A stretch of DNA of 43,543 bases, from NCBI GenBank assembly GCA_945861155.1, contig CAMATN010000030.1:1-43543 (forward strand), in the 5' to 3' direction. Within the stretch, counting starts at the first letter, position 1. Every line of letters begins with the position of its first letter. Of the stretch, positions 17,681 through 25,038 are shown piece after piece. Position numbers and translations under genes: made by a program. Source of the stretch: Rhizobium sp. Q54 (lineage in GTDB: Bacteria; Pseudomonadota; Alphaproteobacteria; ATCC43930; CGMCC-115725). The notes beneath the pieces are model-generated. The model saw only the letters and a list, made by a program, of their open reading frames with translations, had not been told where the DNA came from and did not search any database.

Positions 17681-19318
17681 TTAGGGAAAGCGCGAGACGT
17701 CGACCGCCTTCTCGGTGATGAATTCGAGGAGAGCGGGGGTGCCTTCCTTGGTCTGGGCGATGCCGCGCTTGATCGCCGGGATGATCTGGCCGGGCTCGGT
17801 GACGCGCTCGCCATAGCCGCCGAGCGCCTTGGCGAAATCGGCGTAATTGCCGCTGATGTCGGTCGAGCGGTATTTCTCGGTCGACACCGGCATCACCTTC
17901 AACTCGATCGCCATCGAGAAATTATTCATCAGGATCGACAGGATCGGCGTGCGCTCGCGCACCGCGGTCTCGAAATCCATGCCGGTGAAGCCGATCGCCG
18001 CGTCGCCCCAGACGTTGATGCATAATTTGTCGGGCGCGACGAGCTTTGCCCCCATCGCCAGACCGAGGCCATAGCCGAGCTGGGTCGTCTTGCCCCAGCC
18101 GAGATAGCTCAAGGGTGTCTCGCTGACCCAGAACGGGCTGAGCTGGTCGCGCGGGCTGCCGGCGTCATGGGTGATGATCGTGTTCTTGACGTCGACCGTG
18201 TGTAAGAGGTCCCAGATCACCCGATAGGGCGACAGCGGCGCGGTGTCGGCGGTCAGCCGATGCATCCACTTGCCCATCCATTCTTCCTTGAGCCCGGCGA
18301 TCTCGCGCGTCACACCGGCCAGCCGGTCGCGCGATTTGCCCTTCAAGCGGTCGCGGACTTCTTCGAGCACCGCGTCCAGGGTCAGCCCGGCATCGCCGAT
18401 CGCGGCGAGATCGACCGGGATATCCTTGTTGATGTCGGTCGGGTCGAGCGTCGCGTGGGCGATCTTGGTGCCCTTCGGCATCGCGGTGGCGAAGCTGGAG
18501 CGGGTGAAGCTGCAGCCGATGCCGAAGATGAAATCGGCGTTCTGCAGGAAATGCCAGAGCTGCGCCGAAATGCCGATGCCGCCCGACCCGAGCGCCAGCG
18601 GGTGGTTTTCGGGAAACGCGCTCTTGCCGGGCAAGGTGGTCATAACAGGCGCCTCAAGCAATTCGGCGAGCGCCTTCAGCTGCGGCCAGGCCTTGGCGTA
18701 ATGCACGCCCTGGCCGGCAACGATGATCGGGCGGGCGGCGGCGACCAGCGCCTCGGCGATCTTCGATACCGATTGCGGGTCGGGGCCGCTCTTGAGCCGC
18801 GGCACCGGCTGGTAATCGAGATTGTCGCCGATCTCCTCGCGCAGGACATCGGTCGGAAACTCGACCAGCACCGGGCCGGGCCGGCCGTTACGGACCTGGG
18901 TGAAGGCGCGCCGCATCGCCTCGACCGTGGCGTGGGCGACCGTCACCTGCTCGGACCATTTGGTGACGTGGCGAAAATTCAGCGCGGCGTTGAAGTTGGG
19001 GCGCACCTGGTTGATGTCGCGGGCATAGCCGGCCGGGATCACGACCACCGGACAGGAATCGCCATAAGACTGCGCGACGCCGCCAAACGCGTTCTCGGTG
19101 CCCGGACCGTGCTGCATGACAAAGACGCCGATCTTGTCGCCCGAGGTGACCTTGGCGACGGCGTCGCACATATGCAGCCCGATCCGCTCCTGGCGCACCA
19201 TGATCGTGCGGATATCCGCTTCGGCCGCGCTTTCGATGATCGGGTTGACCGGATAGCCGATCAGGAACTCAACCCCCTCGGCTTTCAGGATCTGGGCGAT
19301 CGCGGTGGTGACTTTCAT
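17681..19318 (-). CDS. Thiamine-pyrophosphate-dependent enzyme (acetolactate-synthase family)
   Basis: Encodes 545 residues with the three-domain TPP enzyme order. The N-terminal Pyr domain has the catalytic Glu in RQERIGLHMCDAVAKVT and GVFVMQHGPGTENAFGG. The central domain has PIIVAGQGVHYAKAW and IFGIGCSFTRSSFAT. The C-terminal PP domain has NVWGDAAIGFTGMDFETAV and LMNNFSM, the GDG...NN thiamine motif with Ala in place of the last Gly. This group resembles acetolactate synthase, benzoylformate decarboxylase and oxalyl-CoA decarboxylase. No small regulatory subunit is nearby, so a catabolic decarboxylase or carboligase is more likely than branched-chain synthesis. ATG 19318 follows GAGGAG. 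Confidence 0.9.
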   Translation of the reverse strand: MKVTTAIAQILKAEGVEFLIGYPVNPIIESAAEADIRTIMVRQERIGLHMCDAVAKVTSGDKIGVFVMQHGPGTENAFGGVAQSYGDSCPVVVIPAGYARDINQVRPNFNAALNFRHVTKWSEQVTVAHATVEAMRRAFTQVRNGRPGPVLVEFPTDVLREEIGDNLDYQPVPRLKSGPDPQSVSKIAEALVAAARPIIVAGQGVHYAKAWPQLKALAELLEAPVMTTLPGKSAFPENHPLALGSGGIGISAQLWHFLQNADFIFGIGCSFTRSSFATAMPKGTKIAHATLDPTDINKDIPVDLAAIGDAGLTLDAVLEEVRDRLKGKSRDRLAGVTREIAGLKEEWMGKWMHRLTADTAPLSPYRVIWDLLHTVDVKNTIITHDAGSPRDQLSPFWVSETPLSYLGWGKTTQLGYGLGLAMGAKLVAPDKLCINVWGDAAIGFTGMDFETAVRERTPILSILMNNFSMAIELKVMPVSTEKYRSTDISGNYADFAKALGGYGERVTEPGQIIPAIKRGIAQTKEGTPALLEFITEKAVDVSRFP

Positions 19319-19413
19319 CGGGGGGCTCCTCGGGATCGGAATGATTTGCGGCCAGCTTACGGCATCGGTGCGCGTGGCGTATACCCGGTCGTCGTGGGTT
19401 CACCTGCAACAGC

Positions 19414-19568
19414 AAGCCCCCCACCCTGCCCTCCCCCGCTTGCGGGGGAGGGTTCTCCGAGCTGCGGCGACGGCAACTTCCTTCCCGCTCGCCGAGAGAG
19501 AGGTTATTCCGACGAGGCGCTTCAATTAGCTCCCTCCCCCGCAAGCGGGGGAGGGTTGGGGTGGGGGC
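19414..19568. repeat. C-rich palindromic repeat pair (family C)
   Basis: Two copies of a palindrome with arms CCCTCCCCCGC and GCGGGGGAGGG lie at 19429-19452 and 19532-19555, facing each other within a larger inverted arrangement (ccccccaccctgcc... and ...ttggggtggggg). The right copy forms the last codons of the PD-(D/E)XK-like gene. Other copies occur at 29971-30069 and 33147-33356. Confidence 0.88.
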
Positions 19569-20121
19569 AAAGGTCTGGTAAGCCGACCAGGGTATGCGAA
19601 CCCACCAACAATTCATTAACGCGAGTTGCCGACAGCAACCAGGTGTTGGGAAGACGCTCAGTAGTGCCGGCACCAGCCGCCTTCGGGCCACGCGTGTAGT
19701 TCTCGTAGAGTATCGTGTCACCGCGTCCGCCGGCAGCCTCCCGCAAACGCATTGCTATCTCTCCTGGAGTAGCGAGATAAATTCTTGGCATATCCCCCAG
19801 GGCCGTATCCTTGAATTGGACTAAGCACAGGATGGTACGTGGCTTGTGGCGAGCAAGCCACTCGCCTGCAGCCCCATGATAATTTGCGTTGCGCAGCTTC
19901 GTTAACTGGGATTGGCTCAGGCCCCATCCGCCGTCTTGGCTCCCTTTTACCGAGACCTTTAGAGTACTTTCGCCGTTGTCGATCATGAGATCATACTCGG
20001 GCTGATTCGCCCCATATTGTACCGATACATCAAAGCCAAGCCGAGCGAACTGCGCTGCCGCGATTGCTTCGGCTGCTGTCGCCACGTGCCAATTCGATCT
20101 AATTTTGTTAGCCTGCGCCAT
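19522..20121 (-). CDS. PD-(D/E)XK-nuclease-like protein of unknown function
   Basis: Encodes 199 residues. The N-terminal half has the hallmarks of a PD-(D/E)XK fold as in group-I-intron-associated or Holliday-resolvase-like nucleases: a helix with Glu18 (HVATAAEAIAAAQFARLGFDV), Asp44 in PEYDLMIDNG and Ser57-x-Lys59 in LKVSVKGSQDG. The usual acidic residue of the third motif is Ser, so activity is uncertain. ATG 20121 lies 20 bases after the aldolase stop. Codon use is less GC-biased than the neighbours. The last 13 residues (HPNPPPLAGEGAN) and the stop codon are supplied by a family-C palindromic repeat, meaning the repeat has replaced or extended the original C-terminus. Confidence 0.7.
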   Translation of the reverse strand: MAQANKIRSNWHVATAAEAIAAAQFARLGFDVSVQYGANQPEYDLMIDNGESTLKVSVKGSQDGGWGLSQSQLTKLRNANYHGAAGEWLARHKPRTILCLVQFKDTALGDMPRIYLATPGEIAMRLREAAGGRGDTILYENYTRGPKAAGAGTTERLPNTWLLSATRVNELLVGSHTLVGLPDLCPHPNPPPLAGEGAN

Positions 20122-20141
20122 TGCCGGTTTTTCGAGGGGTC

Positions 20142-20936
20142 CTACAGCTTCAACTCGCGCAGCTGCTTCACGTCGGCGCGGCCGGCGCTGAGGATGTAGC
20201 CGACATCGGAGCCGCCGGTCAGGTAGCGCATGCCGATCTGGATCAGCCAGCTCTGGAACTCGAAATCCTGGCGCACCCCGCCGACCCCCATCGCCTTGCC
20301 GTGCCCCTTCGCCGCCTTGGCGACGGTCTCGAACGCGGCGCGCATGCGGTCCGATTTGTACTGCCCGGGGATGCCCATCTCGGTCGAGAGGTCGCTGGCG
20401 CCGATATGGAGGACGTCGATGCCCTCGACCGCGGCGATCGCCGCGGCGTTCTCGACCGCTTCCGGCGTCTCGATCATCGCCATCAGCAAGGTCTCCTGAT
20501 TGATGATCTTGCACACTTCGGCCTGGCCGATCGCCGCGTAGCCGAGCTGCGGCCCGCTGCCGAAAGCCGAGCGGTGGCCCAACGGCGCGTAGAGGCAGGC
20601 ATCGACGATCGCCTTCGCCTCGGCGGCGTTCTGGACATGCGGCACCATGACCCCCTGCGCGCCGCTATCGAGGATGCGGGTCGCGTCGTGCGGGTCGTGC
20701 GAGGTGACCCGCGCAATCGGGGTGATGCCCATGCCGAGCGCGGCGACGCAAACTCCGGCCGCGCTTTCGAGCGAGGTCGGGTTATGTTCGAGATCGATAT
20801 AGACCGCGTCGAACCCGCACGCCGCCGCGATCATCGCGATATTCGGGCTGCGCAGCTGGTTGACCCCAAAGCACAGCACCAGTTCGTTCGCCTTAAGCAT
20901 TCTCTTGGCGTGATTTTCGCGGATCGGCGTCGGCAT
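20142..20936 (-). CDS. HpcH/HpaI-family aldolase
   Basis: Encodes 264 residues of the class II pyruvate-aldolase family (4-hydroxy-2-oxoheptanedioate / 2-keto-3-deoxy-L-rhamnonate aldolases, macrophomate-synthase-like). Motifs are FDAVYIDLEHNPTS with substrate-facing Glu-His, VTSHDPHDATRILDSGAQGVMVPHV, the metal-binding Glu in LLMAMIETPEAVEN and metal Asp in IDVLHIGASDLSTEMGIPG. ATG 20936 follows GGAGG; the frame open to 20996 has no such site. These enzymes cleave 4-hydroxy-2-oxo acids to pyruvate plus aldehyde. A second paralogue lies at 21976-22839. Confidence 0.92.
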   Translation of the reverse strand: MPTPIRENHAKRMLKANELVLCFGVNQLRSPNIAMIAAACGFDAVYIDLEHNPTSLESAAGVCVAALGMGITPIARVTSHDPHDATRILDSGAQGVMVPHVQNAAEAKAIVDACLYAPLGHRSAFGSGPQLGYAAIGQAEVCKIINQETLLMAMIETPEAVENAAAIAAVEGIDVLHIGASDLSTEMGIPGQYKSDRMRAAFETVAKAAKGHGKAMGVGGVRQDFEFQSWLIQIGMRYLTGGSDVGYILSAGRADVKQLRELKL

Positions 20937-21050
20937 GGCATTCCTCCAACGGATAGGCCCTGCCGCGAGCATCCCGCGCTTCGCCGGCGCGCGCAACGGC
21001 CCTATATTTCAGTAGGCGCTTGACGAACGCGCCCTGCAGGGAGTCCGGCA

Positions 21051-21218
21051 TTGAGCGACAATCCAGGTGAGCCCACGATCGATCTCGGATATATCGGGCT
21101 GGCACTGCAGCGCCTGATCAGCGAAGTCGCGAGTCTGCGCGACGACATGCACGTGCTGACCGCGATCGTTCAGCGCCTCGACAATTCCCAAGGCCGGATG
21201 CTGGAAGAACTGCGCTGA
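21051..21218 (+). CDS. Small coiled-coil protein
   Basis: A 55-residue frame begins at TTG 21051 with AGGGAG nine bases upstream and ends at TGA 21216-21218. It reads LSDNPGEPTIDLGYIGLALQ at the start, then a helical heptad pattern (RLISEVASLRDDMHVLTAIV, QRLDNSQGRMLEELR). Small proteins of this style occur across rhizobia and relatives, but no function is known to me. It lies between the divergent aldolase and the convergent CoxG gene. Codon usage fits the host. Confidence 0.6.
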   Translation: MSDNPGEPTIDLGYIGLALQRLISEVASLRDDMHVLTAIVQRLDNSQGRMLEELR

Positions 21219-21235
21219 CGAGCGCGCTGGAACCC

Positions 21236-21868
21236 CTATCGCGGCCCGCGTGGCGATTTCCCGGAAAAGATCTGCCGCACCCGCGACAGGAACGCCCGCC
21301 ACAGAACGGACCCGCCGCGCAATTCGGAGACGGGTTCGGCCAGTGCCGCGGCGCGCGCCTGCATCGCCGGGGTGACCGGCTCGACGAGCGGGATCGCCGC
21401 GGCCTCGGGCGCCGGCACGCCCTCGACAGCCACGAGCTTCGCGATGTTCCGCGAGAACTCGCCGAGCAGGGCGCGCGCGAGTTGGGCCCCGCCGCCATTG
21501 GCGACGGTTTCGAGCGGCCCGGTCACGTTAAAGCTGCCTTCGATCCTGAGCACCGTCGTGCCGACGCCGCTCGCGCTGACCGAGCCCGAGGCCGTCGCGC
21601 GCGACTGACCGCGCCCGTCGATGCCGCGCCCCTCGATCGCGCAGCGCCGCTCCTCGTGGTCGTAGGATAGCCGCGCCTCGCCGCGGAACAGCGCGACGGT
21701 CGGGCCGAACGCGACCCGGACCGTGCCGATATAGGCGCCCCCCTCCTCCGTCGGCGCGGTCAGCGTCGCCCCGGGAATGCACGAGGCGACGATGCCGGGG
21801 TCCGACAAAAGCGGCCACACCAGTTCGGGCGGGAATGGTATCGTGATCCGTTCGGAGAGCGAGGGCAT
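21236..21868 (-). CDS. CoxG-like SRPBCC protein
   Basis: Encodes 210 residues. The first 150 form the CoxG / carbon-monoxide-dehydrogenase subunit G family of the START-like (SRPBCC) fold: ITIPFPPELVWPLLSDPGIV, ASCIPGATLTAP, GTVRVAFGPTVALFRGEARL and GPLETVANGGGAQLARALLG. CoxG recruits CO dehydrogenase to the membrane in CO oxidisers, but many homologues stand alone. The Ala/Pro-rich tail ends in a basic stretch (FSGKSPRGPR) that could be a membrane-binding tail. No coxMSL genes are nearby. Confidence 0.85.
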   Translation of the reverse strand: MPSLSERITIPFPPELVWPLLSDPGIVASCIPGATLTAPTEEGGAYIGTVRVAFGPTVALFRGEARLSYDHEERRCAIEGRGIDGRGQSRATASGSVSASGVGTTVLRIEGSFNVTGPLETVANGGGAQLARALLGEFSRNIAKLVAVEGVPAPEAAAIPLVEPVTPAMQARAAALAEPVSELRGGSVLWRAFLSRVRQIFSGKSPRGPR

Positions 21869-21975
21869 GGCGGCGCGAGGCTAGATGCTATTGGGCCGGC
21901 TTGTCGAGCGGCGACGACGTCTTGCAGGTCAAGTGTGAAATGATCTCATTGACCCGAACCGGAAGGAGACTACCG

Positions 21976-22839
21976 ATGCCCGAAATCCCGCGCCTCAACC
22001 CGGCGATCCGCGCCCTCGAAAGCGGCAAGCCGGCGTTCGTCACCTTCGCGCCGGCCGAGATCGGCGCCGCGCAGGCGATCGGCGCCGCCGGCTATGACGG
22101 AATCGTCTTCGAGATGGAGCACAGCCCCTACGACATCCGCACCCTGCGCGACTGCATGCAGTACATGCTCGACCGCGCGCAGATCCTCAAATCCGGCAGT
22201 CTCGCGCCGGCCGTGGCGCCGATGGTCCGCATCCCGCCCAATGGCGGCGAAATGAACCAGTTCATCGCCAAGCAGGTGCTCGACATCGGCGTCTACGGCA
22301 TCGTATGGCCGCATGTCAGCACGGTCGAAGAGGCGCGGAACGCGGTCCAGGCCTGCCGCTATCCGCGGCCGCGCGAAGCGGCCTATTACGAGCCGGCCGG
22401 GCAACGGGGCGATGCACCGCGCACCGCCGCGCGCTATTGGGGCATCGGCCAGCAGGAGTATTACAAGCGGGCCGACACTTGGCCGCTCAACCCGGAGGGC
22501 GAGGTGCTGGTCGTGATCATGTGCGAGGAGAAGCGCGCGATCCGCAACCTGCCGCAGATGCTGAAGGAAGTGCCGGGGATCGGGGTTGTGCTGATCGGCG
22601 AGGGCGATTTGTCGCAGGACATGGGTTACCCCCGGCAATACGACCACCCCGAGGTTGCTGCGGCGATCGACGAGGCGCTGGCGATCTGCAAGGAGGCCGG
22701 CGTTCCATGCGGCCACCCGCATGTCGACGCCAACAATATCGAGAAGCTGGTGGAGAAAGGCTTCCGCTGGCTGATGCCGGCGCCGAGCCAGTCCTTCGCC
22801 GCGCTCGACAAGGGGTTGAGGGCGAGCGGACGGAAATAG
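21976..22839 (+). CDS. HpcH/HpaI-family aldolase, second paralogue
   Basis: Encodes 287 residues starting MPEIPRLNPAIRALESGKPA, with the strong ribosome site GGAAGGAG before ATG 21976 (the frame open from 21901 lacks one). It has YDGIVFEMEHSPYDIRTLRD, QVLDIGVYGIVWPHVSTVEEA, the metal-site Glu in VVIMCEEKRAIRNL and the Asp in GVVLIGEGDLSQDMGYPRQY. An extra segment around 130-165 (PRPREAAYYEPAGQRG) lengthens it relative to the first paralogue. Oriented away from it, so separately expressed. Specific substrate unknown. Confidence 0.9.
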   Translation: MPEIPRLNPAIRALESGKPAFVTFAPAEIGAAQAIGAAGYDGIVFEMEHSPYDIRTLRDCMQYMLDRAQILKSGSLAPAVAPMVRIPPNGGEMNQFIAKQVLDIGVYGIVWPHVSTVEEARNAVQACRYPRPREAAYYEPAGQRGDAPRTAARYWGIGQQEYYKRADTWPLNPEGEVLVVIMCEEKRAIRNLPQMLKEVPGIGVVLIGEGDLSQDMGYPRQYDHPEVAAAIDEALAICKEAGVPCGHPHVDANNIEKLVEKGFRWLMPAPSQSFAALDKGLRASGRK

Positions 22840-22854
22840 CGGGCGTACCCGGCC

Positions 22855-22928
22855 CGAGATTGCTTCGCTTCGCTCGCAATGACAAATGAGGTTGTCATTG
22901 CGAGGAGCGAAGCGACGAAGCAATCTCG
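22855..22928. repeat. Palindromic repeat (family B)
   Basis: cgagattgcttcgcttcgct... (22855-22885) pairs imperfectly with 22892-22928 (ttgtcattgcgaggagcgaa...). It lies between the convergent aldolase and YCII genes and could act as a bidirectional terminator, which is inference. Confidence 0.88.
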
Positions 22929-22947
22929 ATCAGAGGGCCCGCCGCGC

Positions 22948-23544
22948 TCACGCGATCACCCCGCGCCGCCAGCCGTAGATGTCGATGCGCTCGTAGATGC
23001 CGTTCGTGCAATAGGGCTCGTCGCGGAAGAAATCGTCGAGCGAGGCGCGGCTGGCGAACTCGTAGACCATCGCGCTGCCGAGCCACGCCTTGCCGCCGGC
23101 ATCGGTCAGAAAGCCGCGCGACAGGCAGTTGCTCGCATCGCGCTGTTGCAGGTGAGCGCGGTGCGCCGGCACGATCGTGTCGCGGAAATCGGTGATGCCG
23201 GGCTTGCCCGTACCGTGAAAGAAGAAACCCTCCAGCCCAGGCCGTGGGGGTGCGGTCGGTAGCCTTGTGGCGAGCGCGCAATGCCAGTCGCTGACCCAAT
23301 CGCCCTCGACGACCCCGTGCAACGCGAGCGGATCCTCCGCCAGGAACCGCGCCACCGCTTCCGGCAGATTGCCCGGCAGGTCGGTCTGGTACAAATAGCC
23401 GGCCGGCGCCTCACCGTCGAAGATCGGGCCGTAGGTAACCAGCGCCTCGCGCCAGCGCGCCAGGAAACGCCCGTGGTCCCCGCGCAAGCTCGCGGGCAAC
23501 CCGATCAGGTCGGTCGTCGAGCGGCGGATGATGGCCTGTGCCAT
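22948..23544 (-). CDS. YCII-related domain protein
   Basis: Encodes 198 residues with two YciI-like dimeric alpha/beta-barrel units. The first covers residues 10-90 (ARWREALVTYGPIFDGEAPA, YLYQTDLPGNLPEAVARFLA, EDPLALHGVVEGDWVSDWHCA); the second about 105-195 (GITDFRDTIVPAHRAHL, LGSAMVYEFASRASLDDFFR, DEPYCTNGIYERIDIYGWRR). This DPF/YCII pattern occurs in small enzymes such as muconolactone-isomerase relatives, but the role here is unknown. ATG 23544 with AGAGGAC upstream is chosen over the longer frame from 23640. Divergent from the broken flavin reductase. Confidence 0.8.
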   Translation of the reverse strand: MAQAIIRRSTTDLIGLPASLRGDHGRFLARWREALVTYGPIFDGEAPAGYLYQTDLPGNLPEAVARFLAEDPLALHGVVEGDWVSDWHCALATRLPTAPPRPGLEGFFFHGTGKPGITDFRDTIVPAHRAHLQQRDASNCLSRGFLTDAGGKAWLGSAMVYEFASRASLDDFFRDEPYCTNGIYERIDIYGWRRGVIA

Positions 23545-23654
23545 GAATTGTCCTCTTACGGGGGTCGGCGTTAGGCTCGCATGCGCCGCCGGCTCTTGCC
23601 AGTTTTTCGCGAATTGGGTGTAGTGGCGGCGGAAACGCATTTCGGAGTGAGGCG

Positions 23655-24150
23655 ATGGACCAGGACGCCAAGAAGAGCGCGCTGCGCATGATCCCCTATG
23701 GCATCTACGTGCTGACCGCCGATGACGGGCAGGGCAATTTGGCCGGCGCCACGGTCAACTGGTGACCCAGACCGCGTTCAACCCGCCGCTCGTCGTCGTC
23801 GGGATCAAGACCGATAGCGGCGCCTATTCTATCGTCAAGAACACCAAGAATTTCACGCTCAACATGCTCGGCAAGGAGCACAAGGGGCTTGCCTTCACGT
23901 TCTTCAAGCCAGCCCAGACGGCAAGCTCAGCGGCCAGGCGATCCACAAGGGGACGAACGGCGCGCCGATCCTCGACGCCGCCCTGGCCGCGGTCGAGTGC
24001 AAGGTCACCAGCATCGTCGAGCAGGGCGACCACCACATCGTCGTCGCCGAGGTCGTCGAGGCGCATGTGCCAAACCCGATCCAAGGCCGGCCCGACGCCG
24101 CGATCCTCGAAATGAAGGACCTTGGCGACAACGTGTTCTACGGCGGCTGA
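23655..24150 (+). pseudogene. Flavin-reductase-domain protein, two frameshifts
   Basis: Three frames join into about 165 residues of an FMN-binding flavin-reductase-like protein. MDQDAKKSALRMIPYGIYVL...AGATVNW is followed by VTQTAFNPPLVVVGIKTDSG...LNMLGKEHKGLAFTFFKPAP, then DGKLSGQAIHKGTNGAPILD...ILEMKDLGDNVFYGG. GGAGTGAGG precedes ATG 23655. The first break is a missing G near 23760-23763 (TGGTGA where TGGGTGACC restores the frame). The second is a missing C in the CCC run at 23913-23915. Such reductases supply reduced flavin or heme-ligand steps to oxygenases; a Rieske oxygenase follows 0.9 kb downstream. Decay or homopolymer base-calling errors are both possible. Confidence 0.82.
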
Positions 24151-24215
24151 GCTTTGGTGCGTCGCGCTGGGGCTCATCCCGGCTCGGACGAGCCCCGGCA
24201 TTGACGGCAAATTTG

Positions 24216-24619
24216 ATGACAATCGATATTTCCCCCCTCGGTAACGCGGTGCGGCGGCTGCGCGAAGGCTCGCCCGGCATCAAAGCGAGCCAAACGACGA
24301 GCAGCTTCGCGACGGGCTGATCCACCGGTTCGAGTTCACCTACGAGCTGAGCCATAAAATGCTCAGACGCTGGCTCAAGGAAAACGCCGCTTCTCCCGAA
24401 ATCGTCGAGCGGCTGTCGTTTGCCGATTTGATTCGAACCGGAAACGCCGAGGGATTGCTGCGCGGCGAGTGGCCGGCCTGGCGCCGCTTTCGCGAAATGC
24501 GCACCCGCACCGCCCATACCTACGAGGCCAAGGCAGCGCTGGAGGTGGTCGCCGCTATGCCGGCATTTCTCGACGAGGCCGAGTATCTTCTCGCCGAATT
24601 GCGGAAGCGGTTCGCGTGA
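24216..24619 (+). pseudogene. HEPN / HI0074-type nucleotidyltransferase substrate-binding protein, frameshifted
   Basis: MTIDISPLGNAVRRLREG in one frame continues in another as LARHQSEPNDEQLRDGLIHR then FEFTYELSHKMLRRWLKENA and ends AEYLLAELRKRFA. Together they give about 134 residues of the HI0074 family (HEPN fold), partner of MNT nucleotidyltransferases in toxin-antitoxin-like pairs. The break is one missing G at the GG of 24267-24268. An 86-residue frame from ATG 24359 could still be translated but lacks the first helices. Its stop overlaps the next gene (GTGA). Confidence 0.8.
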
Positions 24620-24978
24620 CGCGACCGTTTCGCCTTGACGTGGCGGCAGACCATCGGCGGCTCGTTCTCGCCCTGATCGGCGAAAATTTGCCGCCGGATG
24701 CGAAAATATGGGTTTTCGGCTCCCGGGCGACCGGGCGGGCCAGGCTTTATTCCGATCTTGACCTGGCGCTCGATGCGGGACGCCGACTGACGCTCGATGA
24801 ACTGGCCAGGCTGGCCGAGGCGTTCAGCGAGAGCGACCTGCCATACAAGGTCGATCTGATCGATGGGCACGCGATCGACGATCGCTTCCGGCGGCTGGTC
24901 GCGGCCGAGCGCGTCGCTCTGGCCGAGGCTGCGCGCCCCGACGATTCCATTAGCGCCGATCCATCGGGTGGTTCGTGA
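24616..24978 (+). CDS. MNT-type minimal nucleotidyltransferase
   Basis: Encodes 120 residues starting at GTG 24616, overlapping the HEPN stop. It carries the nucleotidyltransferase signature IWVFGSRATGRARLYSDLDL with GS and DxD metal-binding aspartates, followed by LPYKVDLIDGHAIDDRFR. This is the HI0073/MntA class; in active pairs it adenylylates and neutralises the HEPN partner. Here the partner is frameshifted, so the module may be dead or only the antitoxin-like half functional. Confidence 0.85.
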   Translation: MTRPFRLDVAADHRRLVLALIGENLPPDAKIWVFGSRATGRARLYSDLDLALDAGRRLTLDELARLAEAFSESDLPYKVDLIDGHAIDDRFRRLVAAERVALAEAARPDDSISADPSGGS

Positions 24979-25038
24979 TATAATGTCGGCGGCGACAGCT
25001 TCGATTGAAGCGCGTCCCGATTTGCAAGGGAGGTCAGC

